Shown: positions 10,204-21,537, numbered from the stretch's first letter. The stretch: 64,000 bases of DNA from Orientallactaga sibirica (GCA_036365145.1 JAEOAD010000982.1:7342001-7406000), one strand, 5' to 3'. A program made the numbers and translations. The notes: generated by a model not told the origin, from the letters alone.

Positions 10204-10417
10204 GGACTGGAGAGATGGCTTAGCGGTTAAGCACTTGCCTGTGAAGCCTAAGGACCCTGGCTAGAGGCTTGATTCCCCAGGACCCATGTAAGCCAGATGC
10301 AAAAATTGGCACATGCATCTGGAGTTTGTTTGCAGTGGCTGGAGGCCCTGGTGCACCCATTCTCTCTTTCTCTCTATGTCTCTTGCTAATAAATAAATAA
10401 AAATAAACAAAAATTTA
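10204..10417 (+). mobile_element. DIP-like SINE
   Basis: A full copy flanked by AAAAATACATAC repeats on both sides. It has the CTAGAGGCTTGATTCCCCAG form of the B-box region, marking the subfamily also seen at 14565 and 51256. Confidence 0.9.
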
Positions 10418-10435
10418 AAAAAATACATACATATG

Positions 10436-10712
10436 GGGCTGGGGAGATGGCTCAGTGGGTAAAAGTGCTTGCTGAGCAAGCACAAGGATGTGGGCTTGAT
10501 TCCCAGTGCCCACATAAAATCCCATGTATGACTTGCTATAACCCAGCACTGAGGAGAGTGGAGCCAGGAGGATCTCTAGCCAATCTAACTGAACAACAAG
10601 AAATTCTGGGCAACTCTGCATCTTCCTCCGGCCTGCACACTTGTGTGCCTGGGGCATGTTCATGTGCACACATACCTGCATACACCATGTGCACACACAC
10701 CCAAAATAAAGA
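10436..10712 (+). mobile_element. B3-like SINE
   Basis: GGGGCTGGGGAGATGGCTCA at the head, then a B3-type body with CAGGAGGATCTCTAGCCAAT and a CA-rich end. Confidence 0.75.
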
Positions 10713-11166
10713 CTTTGCACTAAGAGGTGCTAGGAATAAGTTTTAGTTGGTGAAATGAGTGGTGTTCAAGAGATCAGGCTAGCTGAAAGAATGCTGAAGG
10801 ACGCTCTCATGGACAGAGAGGCACAGTCTAGCAAACCCAAGGCCAAGCACCTTTGCAGTAGCGTATCATTGGATCTGACCCTTGTGGAGGACTCTGTCAT
10901 CTGACAGAGTCTGTCTTGGATGAGCACTTAGTGCAGAAGCTTGTTGTGTGGTCACAAGGACAGATAAAGACTTCACCAAGCTTATAGAAATAACATGCAT
11001 GCCTAAAAGAATGATTTCAACCGAATTCCACTTATGACTTCTACGGTAAAGTGATAGGGAAGTTGAGAAGGAAGGAGACAAGAGACTTGTCTACTTTAGT
11101 TGTGGGGAGCTACCACATTGACCCAAAAACCTGACAACATAGAAGGGCCAAGTTTACTCATTGTTT
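10713..11166. other. No gene recognised
   Basis: Unassigned sequence; the 71-codon antisense frame at 10866-11081 has no recognisable motif. Confidence 0.35.
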
Positions 11167-11335
11167 TTTTTTCTTTTTTTTTCTTTTTTGCTTTTTTTTG
11201 AAGTAGGGTCTCACTCTGGTCCAGGCTGACCTGGAATTAACTATGTAGTCTCAGGGTGGCCTCGAACTCATGGTGATCCTCCTACCTCTGCTTCCCGAGT
11301 GCTGGGATTAAAGGCGTGCGCCACCACGCCCGGCT
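11167..11335 (-). mobile_element. B1 SINE
   Basis: A long T-run, then AAGTAGGGTCTCACTCTGGT to CACCACGCCCGGCT. The flanks CATTGTTT and CGTTGTTT are a diverged duplication. Confidence 0.9.
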
Positions 11336-11880
11336 CGTTGTTTCAATTGAAATTTTGAGAGTACGTTTTTTAGGATTTTGTGATTCAAAAACCAGACAAA
11401 ACACTACACTGGAAAGTAGCTTAGATCAGTTTGCAAAAACCATCTTTTTAAAAAGAAAAGCTCAACTATATTTTATCAAAAGGCACCCTGAGCGTTTTGT
11501 AATAACTCCAGAAAGCAAATGTTTCAAATCTCTATAGCATTTCAAAACTGAGACATAGAATTGTGCAAGGAAAACCTCAGTCATGTGTGAAGCTACAATT
11601 TAAGGAGTGTGTACTTAGTGGTTCTTGAATTCCCAGCCTCTTTCCTCCATCCTGAACAAGAAACTCAAAGCAGGCGCCTGCAATCTTTGTTTTAGTTAGT
11701 TCTCCATTTAGCTTGGATGCAAGTTTGAGAACTACTGGTGTGCTTTACAGCAAAGAATAATTCACTCCGGTGGTGTTCTCTCATAAGCACCACAGCAGAA
11801 AAATATTTGTTTTAAAATTGCTATCTTACCTTGTTACACTCTTGTGAGAAAGAAAAACAAAAAACAAAAACCCGCATCCA
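11336..11880. other. No gene recognised
   Basis: AT-rich unassigned DNA. The 73-codon frame at 11316-11537 begins in the B1 and shows no family signature. Confidence 0.35.
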
Positions 11881-12125
11881 CCAAGGCTCTGGGAATTTTG
11901 TGGAAGAATGGATGTAAAGATCCTAAGAGCCACAGGGTAGGAAGGAGTATCCAGAGGTATTACCCCTCCACAATCACTGCCTGCTGCACTCACAACTCAT
12001 AACCCACAACCCCACGGTGAATACCAGCAATCCCACTGAGGAGGGTCCCTCAGTGGAGTGGGGACAGGGAGGAGGGAAATGATGGTACGAACACATGATC
12101 TGTCTGTACAAGGTTTTACTTATAA
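11881..12125 (+). mobile_element. L1 3'-UTR fragment (rodent type)
   Basis: GAAGAATGGATGTAAAGATC then CTAAGAGCCACAGGGTAGGA and TCACTGCCTGCTGCACTCAC follow the rodent L1 3' untranslated region; the same block is seen near 63.85 kb. Boundaries are approximate. Confidence 0.6.
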
Positions 12126-12133
12126 ATCAAACA

Positions 12134-12357
12134 GGGATAGACAGATGGCTTAGCAGTTAAGGTGCATGCCTGAGAATCCTCAGGACCCAGGTTCAATTTT
12201 CCAGGTCCCACATAAGGCAGATGCAAATGGTGGCACATGCGTCTGGAGTTCATTTGCAGTGGCTAGAGGCCCTGGCGTGCCCATTCTCTCTCCCTCTCTT
12301 TCTCCCTCTCTCTGTCTTAAATAAATAAATATCAATCTTTTTAAAATTTTTTAAAAA
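12134..12357 (+). mobile_element. DIP-like SINE
   Basis: Full length, from GGGATAGACAGATGGCTTAG to an AAATAAATAAATATC tail. Confidence 0.9.
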
Positions 12358-12515
12358 ATAAGACAAAGCAATACAACAAAACAAAACAAAAAACATACTA
12401 GTTCTATATACTGCAAGAAGATTCCATCAGGGAACTCTCACTAACCTGAGTACAGAGGGACCAAGGGATTGACTTAGGACTTTCTTTGACTTTCCAATGA
12501 CGTGTAATCAATGTG

Positions 12516-12716
12516 TGGGCTGGGGAAATGGCACAGTGGTTAAAGGCACTTGTTTGCAAAGCCTGCCAGCTAGGATTCAATTCGCCAGCACACATAAAAC
12601 TAGATACATAAAGTGGCACATGTATCTGTAGTTTGTAGTGGCAAGAGCCCTGGTGTGCCCATTCCTGCTCCCCCCTCTCTCTGTTCATAAATAAATAAAT
12701 AATAAAATATTTTGAA
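12516..12716 (+). mobile_element. DIP-like SINE
   Basis: GGGCTGGGGAAATGGCACAG at the head, a shortened distal body and an AAATAAATAAATAATAAAAT tail. It covers most of the antisense frame at 12404-12688. Confidence 0.88.
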
Positions 12717-12788
12717 AACCAATATACACTCAGTTAAAACCTCACTTTGAATTTTGCTGTTTTCCTGAGTGTTAAGCAGTATCTTTTT

Positions 12789-13030
12789 ATTTTAGAGAGA
12801 GACACAGGGAGAGACAGAGAGAGAGCTAGAGAGAGAGAGAGAATGGGCATGCCAGCAGCCTCTCAGCTGCTGTGAACGAACTCCAGATGCTTGCGCCCCC
12901 TGGTGGTCAAGTGCGGCATTGCATCCTTGCGTCACTTTGCATCTGGCTAAACGTGGGACCTGGAGATTGGAGCCAGCGTTCTTAGGCTTAGCAGGCAGGT
13001 GCATTAACTGCTAAGCCATCTCTTCAGCCC
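12789..13030 (-). mobile_element. DIP-like SINE, long subfamily
   Basis: An antisense copy of the long subfamily: after GAACTCCAGATGCTTGCGCC it has the extra segment through GCATCCTTGCGTCACTTTGC. TATCTTTTT flanks both sides. Confidence 0.9.
12893..12906 (-). promoter_or_regulatory. CTCF-like core motif in SINE, perfect match
   Basis: On the minus strand CCACCAGGGGGCGC matches CCASYAGRKGGCRS at all 14 positions, and the flanking TGA and AAG resemble the extended CTCF consensus. It lies in the extra segment of the long SINE subfamily. Confidence 0.65.
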
Positions 13031-13169
13031 AATATCTTTTTTTTTTTTTTCTCATGATGCTGGACTAAGGCAGCAATCACAGCTACCACCCAGCCATGGG
13101 ATGCTAAGAGGAAGCAACCAACACTCAGCAGTACACTGTGTTTCTAAGCTCAATTTCCATCTATAATAT

Positions 13170-13975
13170 GTGTGTGGAACCACACTGTAATAAGGGAAGC
13201 ATGTACAGGAAAAATATCTGTTCTGAATGGCATGCTAATTCCACCCGGTGGTATTCTAACCTGTGTGAGGTACAACTATAGGCGAATCCCTCTGGGTAGC
13301 TCTCTAATCTGAGCAATAGGGAAAGAGGCATGACTGATTTGTGATCACAAGAACACTTTCAGGTGACACTCTCAACCAGAATAAGAGGGGAAATTTTCGC
13401 TAGTGTGCAATTGCAGGCAAACTCCATGAGCAAGCACTGTGGCTAGAGTAATAGAGGTTTTTGTGCAATGGCATGAAATTTGGACTGGGTACTACAGTCT
13501 GATTAACAGCAAAAAGATCTGCTTTGCCAGGCGTGGTGGCACACACCTTTAATCCCAGCACTTGGGAGGAAGAGGTAGAAGGATCATCGTGAGTTCGAGG
13601 CCACCCTGAGGCTACATAGTTAATTCCAGGTCAGCCTGGACCAGAGTGAAACCCTACCTTAACCCCCCCCCAAAAAAAAATTTAGCAAGGGACATTTTTA
13701 CGCACACACACCCCTGTCCTGTAATTTATTAAAAATCCCGCAAGTAAGTATTCTAATGTAAGAAATAAGGAGAAAACCTGGCCCTGCAATTGCATTAAAA
13801 ATCCACATACAAGCACTCCCACACAAGAAATAAAAAACATGGGCCTGCGATTACATCATATCACCAAAAGATGGCAAACCAACTTAAGAAATAGAAAAAA
13901 AAATAATTGAGTTTCCTCTTTTGAAAGTCACATAATGTGGCATTCTAACCTAAGAAATGAAAATATTTATCAATG
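13170..13975. repeat. Degenerate tandem repeat, about 50-70 bp period
   Basis: A recurring block of the form CATTCTAACCTAAGAAATA, usually followed by an A/G-rich stretch, appears near 13251, 13300, 13368, 13437, 13749, 13813, 13874 and 13941. Spacing is mostly 61-69 bp (one of 49). A B1 at 13526-13680 splits the array. Units have diverged too far for a simple minisatellite call by eye, so this is a moderate-confidence pattern. Confidence 0.5.
13526..13680 (+). mobile_element. B1 SINE
   Basis: GCCAGGCGTGGTGGCACACA to CCCTACCTTAACC plus an A-run, inserted within the degenerate tandem array. Confidence 0.92.
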
Positions 13976-14551
13976 CCTATTTTTCTTGCGATCTATGGAA
14001 AATGGTATTGATAATGTTAATTAATGTTCATATGAACAATTTACAAGGTTTCTTTCCTTGATACAGTCTCAATTGAAATTGAGTACATAGATTTTCAGCT
14101 CTTTGAGATGATCTTATCTCTTATACTCATTCTTTGCGGTTTCATGACTTGTTTGTACAGTCTTGCTACCATCAGCAAATTCTCTAGGGAAGAAAATTTT
14201 AGTCTTTTAAGCCTACACTGCAGAAGTTGATACATAAGAGGAATTCAATTAATATTCATTAAATAAGAATGAATAAAACTACAAGAGGCCAGTGAAAATA
14301 AAACGAACAAGAGGAACAAAATATACACTAAAATATGAATAAAGAAGCTAGAGTTTTTGAGTTCTTTCTGTAACGTTTCTTTATTCTGCAGGTGGGCAGG
14401 TGAAACATAGAGGCAGCATGATTGAAAAGGAAATAACAAATGATGCTCATTTAAATTCCTTCAAGTTAAGATCGAAAAGTCTATTCATATTATGAACATC
14501 ACTAATAAAATAAATAATAAATTTTAAAAAAGATTGTAAAGTCAGTGAATC
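13976..14551. other. No gene recognised; AT-rich
   Basis: AT-rich unassigned sequence without an assignable repeat. Confidence 0.4.
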
Positions 14552-14564
14552 AAAAGTGAAGAAA

Positions 14565-14792
14565 GGGCTGGAGAGATGGCTTAGCGGTTAAGCGTTTGCC
14601 TGTGAAGCCTAAAGACCCCCGTTCAAGGCTCGATTCCCCAGGACCCACGTAAGCCAGATGGACAAGGGGGCGCATGCATCTGGAGTTCGTTTGCAGTAGC
14701 TGGAGGCCCTGGAGCACCTAGTCTCTCTCTCTCTTTCTACCTGCCTATTTCTGTATCTCTCTCTCTCTAATAAATAAATAAAATATTTTTTT
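14565..14792 (+). mobile_element. DIP-like SINE, GGCTCGATTCC subfamily
   Basis: The exact 13-bp duplication AAAAGTGAAGAAA at 14552-14564 and 14793-14805 flanks a full-length copy. Its B-box region reads GTTCAAGGCTCGATTCCCC. The well-kept ends suggest a young insertion. Confidence 0.93.
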
Positions 14793-14805
14793 AAAAGTGA
14801 AGAAA

Positions 14806-15765
14806 ATTTAGCAAAGGTTTAAACAAAGGCAAGAATTCAGTGAGGTAACTGGGTTTGAAAGCATTTCTCTAGCTGACTTGTGCTGAAACATAGTCTTTTA
14901 ATTAAGTGGCTTGAGCCCCAAGAGGAGTCGGGGAAAGTTGTCTCTTGGGTCTCTCAGGGTTCATATCTGGATCCTGATGGAAGAGGTGAGGGCCTGCCAC
15001 AGGAGACCAAGAAACCCGTAGGGAAGCTGGGAAGAAGCCACCCTTGTCTTCCTGCTGGCTCTTCCTGCTCCTGATGACTGTTTCCTCCTGTTTTGGCTTC
15101 TCACCACATACAAACCTGCTATGCTCAAGGCCCACCCTCAACCCCAATGCCGATTCTAAATCAGAAATCCTGCTCTTCTGTCCCAGCTGACCTCTCTCCT
15201 TAACTAACTTGAAGTTCACAGTCACACTGCTCCATCACTGCCTTCTGTTCTGCAGTGACGTTCGTACTTTATTCTGAACTGAGAATCGAAACCCAAAACA
15301 AGTCCCTAAGGGTGGTGTCATGGGCATCCCAGGGTGGGGTCGGGGGGCTGTGTGGGGCTTGTAGCCTCATTGTTCACTTAGCTGAGAGCTCCTGGGGCCA
15401 TTTGGTTGTGTCTGCCAAGGAAGGTGCAAAATGCCCTACTTCCTGGCTGTTAGCCTGCTTTAAAATAAAAATGGGTGCATAAGGTCACGGCAGTCACAGC
15501 CTCTCTCATTAGTCGCCATGTCATTCCCCACAGTTTCAGCTCTGCCGAGTCCTCAGTGCCCCCACACTCTTGCCTCCCCTTGCCCAGAGTTGGCTCATCT
15601 ACTAAAAACTGCAAGGCCCATAGTGCTTCCAACATATCTTCTCACTTCTGTGACAGTAGCACCTCTCCGACCTATCAGGGACACCACTGCCCGTGTGTCA
15701 TGTGGAATTCTGTAAAGTCAAATAGTAGGTCTCTAGGGTTTGCTCTTGTCCTGTTTCCATCTACT
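14806..15765. other. Repeat-poor unassigned sequence
   Basis: This stretch has a visibly higher GC content than its surroundings and no interspersed repeat I can name. Several overlapping frames of 60-129 codons on both strands (14880-15864) show no domain, no consistent codon pattern and no convincing splice structure. I do not call a gene. Confidence 0.4.
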
Positions 15766-16110
15766 CCCCAACACAGCAGTCAAAGGTCTCTTCCGAACTA
15801 TTCACTCGACCTTGTTTGTCCTCTGTTTAAACTCTCCAGCATTTTCCTGCTGTCAGCAGAATAAATTCCCAATTTCTTACCAAGATGTCTGATTCTTCGC
15901 ATTCAAGGCTTAGCTCATCAGCTAAAGACAGTCCACCCTTGCTGCCAAGGGAGTGATTCTCTTCCCTATGACTGCTCATCTCCTCTGTGGAGTTCTCTTG
16001 CGTCCACATACATATCTATTTATTGTGAGTGCCCTCACTAGAATGGGTGGGACCCTGTGAATGCCAGGCACACTTTAGGTGCTCAGTATATACATGTCAA
16101 TGGAATCTTC
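15766..16110 (+). mobile_element. L2 (LINE-2) 3' fragment
   Basis: AACTCTCCAGCATTTTCCTG, AGAATAAATTCCCAATTTCT, CCCTCACTAGAATGGGTGGG and GGCACACTTTAGGTGCTCAG follow the L2 3' end in order. L2 has long been inactive in placentals. Confidence 0.6.
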
Positions 16111-16239
16111 TTTACTCAAACCAATTTCCTATCACTATACTCTAGGGGGATTTCTTACATCTTATATGCTCTGTGTACACAGAACCATAGTTAAGGATAA
16201 ATATGGTACTTAGGAAGTCTCAGAAATGCAGCATGTAAA

Positions 16240-16256
16240 AAATATTTTATTTTTAT

Positions 16257-16336
<80 letters not shown>

Positions 16337-16483
16337 CATGCCAGGGCCTCTAGCCACTGCAAACAAAGTCCAGATGCATGTGTCACCATGTGAATCTGGC
16401 TAACGTGGGTACTGGGAAATGGAACCTAGGTCCTTAGGCTTCATAGGCAAATACCTTCACCACTAAACCATCTCTCCAGACCC
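16240..16483 (-). mobile_element. DIP-like SINE with expanded tail
   Basis: An antisense copy ending AAACCATCTCTCCAGACCC. Its tail and CT stretch have expanded into the TG and GA runs at 16257-16331. Confidence 0.9.
16257..16331. repeat. (TG)n(AG)n compound microsatellite
   Basis: About fifteen TG steps pass into about twenty-two GA steps inside the preceding SINE copy. Confidence 0.95.
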
Positions 16484-16796
16484 AGAACTACAGCTCTTAA
16501 GGGCTCTATTTCCCTTATGTTCATTGCACATTGTGAAGATACAAGTCTATGGAATTGTGGAACAGAGGGAGCTTGCTCGTGTGTCTTGGAATCTCTCTTT
16601 GCTGTTGTTTACAGATGTGAGGTGGTGGCTTCATCTGTTGGAATAAATATTACTTTAAGTTAGATGTTGACAAGCCTTTAGCTTCTTCAAAATGGAAAGC
16701 AAAACCATGCAAATATGAAAGACATTCTGAATAATCTTATTGCACTTCACGGCTGTTAACTGGTATGATTTGTGACTGTTAGGTTTTCTTAGAACT
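16484..16796. other. No gene recognised
   Basis: Unassigned sequence. Confidence 0.35.
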
Positions 16797-16940
16797 ATAG
16801 TTCTCAAGTGGGAGTAATGTTATCCCAGGAAACATTTGGCAGTGTCTGGGGACATTTTTGGTTGTCACTACTTGGGGGGGGGGAGAAAGCATATTGAGGT
16901 CCTGGATGTCTTAAAAGGCACAGGACAACAGGGATAGAGG
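16797..16940 (+). mobile_element. MER20-type DNA transposon fragment
   Basis: TAGTTCTCAAGTGGGAGTAA, AAACATTTGGCAGTGTCTGG and GGACATTTTTGGTTGTCACT match the non-autonomous hAT element MER20. The right terminal inverted repeat is lost. Confidence 0.7.
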
Positions 16941-17513
16941 ACGCCCTGTGCCTAGACTGCTCTCTGGCTTCCTGTTGAGTTCAACTGGTATATGATGCCA
17001 GCAAGAAATGGCCACTGAGTGGGTCAGTGTAATTGTTATCCCAGCTCCTTCCCATGGAATTTGGAAATGTTTACACAGCCCTGTACAAACAAACCCTTTA
17101 TTCAACATGCCTCTACCTGCCCAATTTGCACAGTCTGTCCATTTCCTGTGGGGACCTTGACTGGCACCGATACCCAGTATATTTAAGACTCAGACATTTA
17201 GCTCAGCACCTGTTTATTTCAGAGCCTTTTACTGCAGACACTTGAAATGATGTCATGCGAAGAGTACTGTCTGGTTCTCTTTTTTCTTTTTTGTAGGTCA
17301 TGTTTTCTCTGCTCTCTTTTATCCCTGTGACCCTAAAATAAAACCCTACCAAGGTTGCGTGGCTGAATGTAGCTTCTAACTCCAGAGGAGTCTGCCATGG
17401 AGATACCCTGTCAGAACCTTTTTCTGCCCTGGGCCTATGGGCCACAGAGAAGGGAAATCATTTGAGCTTTCCAAATACCAGGAAGGTGCTATGGGAGACT
17501 GTCTGCTAATGTC
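16941..17513. other. No gene recognised
   Basis: Unassigned sequence; the overlapping 60-80 codon frames on opposite strands carry no family signature. Confidence 0.35.
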
Positions 17514-17526
17514 AAGAAATTGTAGT

Positions 17527-17694
17527 TGGGCTGGAGAGATGGCTTAGCAGTTAAGGCACTTGCCTGTGAAGCCTAAGGACTCTCCGGAACCCATGTAGGC
17601 CAGGAGCACATGGTAGTGCATGCATCTGGAGTTCGTTTGCAGTAAATGGAGGCCACAGTACATGCATTCTCTCTTTCATAAATAAAATTAAAAA
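17527..17694 (+). mobile_element. DIP-like SINE, internally shortened
   Basis: The exact 13-bp duplication AAGAAATTGTAGT at 17514-17526 and 17695-17707. The B-box region is deleted: GCCTAAGGACTCTCCGGAAC. Confidence 0.92.
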
Positions 17695-17875
17695 AAGAAA
17701 TTGTAGTCATAAAATTTCAGTAGCCTTTACTTGTGAAAACCTGGCAATGACCTTAAAGGTGAGAGCCTCTTAGTTCCCAAGAATGTTAGGTAGGAGGAAA
17801 GGATTCTGTGAGGAAGGTGGAGCCTTCTCTCCCAGCCCTTCTCCTTTATTACCTTCTTTCATCCTCATGAACATC

Positions 17876-17877
<2 letters not shown>

Positions 17878-17919
<42 letters not shown>

Positions 17920-17985
17920 CGTATATGTGCAGGTGCACATCTATGTATGCACGTGGTGGTCAGAGAACAACTTTGGGTGTGTTCA
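17878..17985 (-). mobile_element. B3-like SINE fragment with (TG)n
   Basis: About twenty TG steps followed by GTGGTGGTCAGAGAACAACT, the antisense distal end of a B3-type element. The open frames at 17783-18189 are translations of this repeat. Confidence 0.65.
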
Positions 17986-18539
17986 GCTTTTCAAAAGCAG
18001 AGAGAGAGAGAGAGACAGACTCTGACTGTCTCTGTGACAGGGCACACTACAACCTTGCCAGAGGGTAGGGAAGGCCAGTCTCAGTCACCAGAGTTGGTTC
18101 CCAACGATAGTGCAACCCCCACAGCCCAAGGTCCCCAGCCATGTCCAACAGTTCAGGCCAGCCTCCTCACGGTCCCAGCCTGGTTTTAGCAATGCCCGAC
18201 ACTTAAGGTTATGTGCTCTTAAGCTGATTGTGGCCCAAGAAATCATTCTATTTATTCAGCAGCATTTACTGGTCACTTAAAATGAGCTGGAATCCAGACC
18301 AGAACAGTGGACGTGACCATAACACAGGCACTGGCTCTGACAGATGCTCACAGTTCGGGGGGGGGGGAGATGAGCTTCAGTAACTAAGGTATGAGAACCC
18401 AGCAGAGGGAGCCAGCTGTGCCTGAGGAGCTTGGGGAAGGCTCCTGCAGGAAGTGACAATTGTGCTATGTGTTAAAGGAACCATAGACATTCACAGGGAA
18501 GGGAGGAAGGGAAAGACCACTCCAGGCGGAGGGATCTGG
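17986..18539. other. No gene recognised
   Basis: Unassigned sequence with a short GA run near 18000 and a G-run at 18357-18368. Confidence 0.35.
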
Positions 18540-18760
18540 ACATGCATCCCAAGTGCAATGGGAGGCAGAGCCAGGAGAATCTAAAGCTCATGGGCCAGCT
18601 AGTCTGACCTTCATTTGCTGCCTGCAAGTTTATTTGCAGTGGCAAGAGACCCTGTCTCCAAGAAGGTGAAGGAAAAACACGTCGAAATTGTCCTCTGACC
18701 TCCACATGTTTGCTGTGGCACACACACAAGCGCATGCTCATCCTCACAAATAAATGAACA
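18540..18760 (+). mobile_element. B3-like SINE, 3' two thirds
   Basis: GGAGGCAGAGCCAGGAGAAT, AGTGGCAAGAGACCCTGTCT and TTGTCCTCTGACCTCCACAT are the B3 distal landmarks; the head is lost. Confidence 0.75.
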
Positions 18761-18805
18761 AAAAAAAAATGAAAAAAAAAGAATTTGTTTAAAAAATTAC
18801 AAACG

Positions 18806-18848
18806 TCCCAGGCATAGTGGTTCATGCCTATAATCCTAGCACTTGGGA
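18806..18848 (+). mobile_element. B1 5' fragment
   Basis: CCCAGGCATAGTGGTTCATG through ATCCTAGCACTTGGGAA only. Confidence 0.7.
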
Positions 18849-19052
18849 AATAAATGATCTATATAAAACCTAACATTGTGTACAATAAATATACACCATA
18901 TATGTGTATGTAGCTAAAATTTCATTTATGCCTATTCATGTGGGGAAAAATAACCTTAAAATCAAGGCATAAATTACCAGAATCCCATCCCTGTAGCCCC
19001 CCCAAGCCTCTTTTCAGTCAATATCACCCTCACAGGAATAATGACAATTCTG

Positions 19053-19279
19053 ATTTATTTATTTTTATTTTTATATTTTTATGTATTTATTTCTTAGAGA
19101 GAGATAAAGAGATGGAAGGGGAGAGAGAATGGGTATGCCAGGCCTCCAGCCACTGCAAACAAACTCCAGATGCATGTGCCACCATGTGCATCTTGCTTAT
19201 GTTGGGTACTGGGGAACTGAACCTGGGTCCTTAGGCTTCAAAGGAAAATGCCTTAACCACTAAGCCCTTTCTCCAGCCC
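19053..19279 (-). mobile_element. DIP-like SINE
   Basis: An antisense copy from the ATTTATTTATTTTTATT tail to GCCCTTTCTCCAGCCC. Confidence 0.9.
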
Positions 19280-21230
19280 TATTATTTCTTTGATCATATA
19301 TAATAGTTTTGACAGCTCTATGTACTCATTCATATCTAGCTTCTTTCACTTGCCTTAAATATCTATGACATTCATCTATGTTATTGAATGTCCTCTGATT
19401 GGATTTTGACCTTGATCAAAATGACCTAAGGCTCTGGTAACTTGGTTATTTATTTGAAAATGAAATCTATGATGGATACTTCATAAGGCTTGGGGGAGAG
19501 TCAAAATTACAAGTAGTTACATCCATATTCATTTTGGGATTTGATAATAATGGACAGCAATGTCACTAGAAACACTACAGTGGCAGAACAAAGTCTGCAG
19601 TGCTTATGTGGACATAGAGCAAATGTTATCTGGGGAGCCTGTTCTTTAGGTTACTGGGACTGTCCTTTGGGGATCAGATTGCCCCCTTCTTTTGAAGGAA
19701 AAGCTTCTCCCATCATTTCTCCACCCAGAGTGCCACTGAGCCAAATGGAGACTTGTTAATATCTGGTCAGCTCAATGAGGAAGATATTACTTCTCATAGA
19801 TTTTTTTTCTGATCTGTGTGGCTTGGATCTGCTGAAAGGCTAGCTTCCCATTGAGTGCTCCATTCACGCATGTGAGCCTGCCCCACCATGTCAGCAAAGT
19901 CAAGTTGGATCTAAATGAGGACCTTGCTTTCTGACATGTGCCCCCCCTTCCCCAGCTCCCTACTGCCAGGAGGAGCTGCATTCTGGTGATGCATCTGAGA
20001 CATCGAGGAGCTGAGGCAGCTCCAAGGAGGAATCTGCAACTAATTAAGCTTCCCAGACTGCTGGTAGTGAGGACCAGCTATTTTTGGGCATTGGATGAGG
20101 CACAGGGTCCAGCTTGGCAGGTACACCTGACTCAGTGATACATCTGTAGCATGGATGGAGAATACCAGTGTCGTTTGGAAGATCCTCACTCTGCAGGAGA
20201 TGAGAACATCCCAGCCAGGACATTTGGCAGGAGAGTCACTCCTCTTGGGCACAATCAGTTCATCTTTTAGTCATCTGTGGTATGGAAAGTCTGGCTGTCT
20301 ATTGAAAGGGATGGAAGGAGTGATTTCTTGGGCTCTGCTGAGCTGGTATAGGCTTCTCCCATTTCTGTTATGCCACAGGGTAGCAACATCCTTTAATAAA
20401 TCTCTCTTCTCCAGACTGGTAGCTAGAGGTAGAAATTGCCTGCAGAGGACTGGCCCTAAGGGCAAGTGGACAGCCATCCACAAATATGGCTAGGAGCCTG
20501 CAGCAGGCTTCACCAGCAACTTATTGGTCAATGTCAGGTAAGTACTTATGATAAACTTCATTTCCCACTGATGATGTGGGAATTATTTTTCCTAAGTCAC
20601 AGACACATTGTGAGGATAAAATGAGACACATGATAGAAGTGCTTAGCTTACCCTGCATTCCAATGCATGTTGCTTAATGTAAGAGGAATGACTTGAACCC
20701 AAAATTCATCCATTAAAGCAAATTTTATTATTTAAATTTAATTCAATATGGGGTACCCATCCTGCCATAGAATGACAGAAGTCAAAACTTAGTTATTAAG
20801 CCTTCTCCATCCCAAAGCTGTGAAGTTGTTTTGTGGTCATTAGCCACATTCCCACACTGGATAGGGTCATCCTCACTCCCTCCCAAGCCCAGCAGTTCTC
20901 TTGCCTCCAAGTCACGTTTGGGATATGGGATTCTAGAAAATCCAGAGACTTTGTCTCTGGGACCCAAGATCCTTGTGTACTACATGCATAAGTCCAAAAA
21001 AGTCTTGTCACCTTCCTGGGACATTGGGAAGGCTGCAGGGATCATGAATGTGCCAACTCTTCCCCTGAAGGTCTCAACATAGAACATTCTGTGGTATTAG
21101 TCTATAAAAGCTACAACTGCTCCCAGCACAGCAAGTCCTCCTAGTAAATTCACTAAATCATGCTTACAAAAAAATTTGCCAGCATTGTGATGTGATGAAC
21201 TAATAAATCTGTTAAGGATTAGAATTGTGA
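19280..21230. other. Long repeat-poor stretch, no gene called
   Basis: Almost 2 kb without a repeat I can name. Frames of 60-112 codons (for example 20155-20493) show no recognisable domain. A splice-donor-like CAG/GTAAGT at 20535-20543 is the only signal of possible transcription (see findings). A TTTAATAAATCTCTCTTCTC block near 20390 resembles an LTR polyadenylation region but I could not define LTR ends. Confidence 0.4.
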
Positions 21231-21231
21231 G

Positions 21232-21386
21232 TTGGGCCTTTAATCCCACCATTCGGGAGGTAGAGGAAGGAGGATCACCATGAGTTCGAGGCCAGCCTGA
21301 GATTACATAGTGAATTCCAGGTCAGCCTGGGCTAGAATAAAACCCTACCTCGAAACAAACAAACAAACAAACAAAAAAAAAAAACA
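21232..21386 (+). mobile_element. B1 SINE, 5' truncated
   Basis: From TTGGGCCTTTAATCCCACCA through CTACCTCGAAACAAACAAAC. Confidence 0.88.
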
Positions 21387-21388
21387 CA

Positions 21389-21415
21389 GGGCTGAAGAGA
21401 TGGCTTAGCGGTAAG
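21389..21415 (+). mobile_element. DIP-like SINE head only
   Basis: GGGCTGAAGAGATGGCTTAG, cut off where LTR sequence begins. Confidence 0.75.
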
Positions 21416-21477
21416 ATCCAAACTATAAGCTAATAAAACACTGAATATATTGGGAGCCATCCATTCAAACTACCACA
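21416..21477 (-). mobile_element. LTR end fragment
   Basis: AACTATAAGCTAATAAAACA, CTGAATATATTGGGAGCC and ATTCAAACTACCACA match the last 60 bases of the plus-strand reading of the LTR at 38328-38719. It is fused to a SINE head on one side and a CT run on the other, as if an LTR-in-SINE insertion lost its middle. Confidence 0.75.
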
Positions 21478-21480
21478 CAC

Positions 21481-21481
21481 G

Positions 21482-21535
<54 letters not shown>

Positions 21536-21537
21536 TC
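21481..21537. repeat. (CT)n(CA)n microsatellite
   Basis: CT steps with one interruption pass into about eight CA steps. Confidence 0.9.

Noticed and set aside
14880..16009. Cluster of overlapping frames of 60-129 codons on both strands
   Set aside because: They overlap in several frames as expected for GC-richer noncoding DNA, and the right part is an L2 fragment.
17783..18189. Cys/Val-rich frames such as MCVCVCVCVC
   Set aside because: They are translations of a (TG)n microsatellite.
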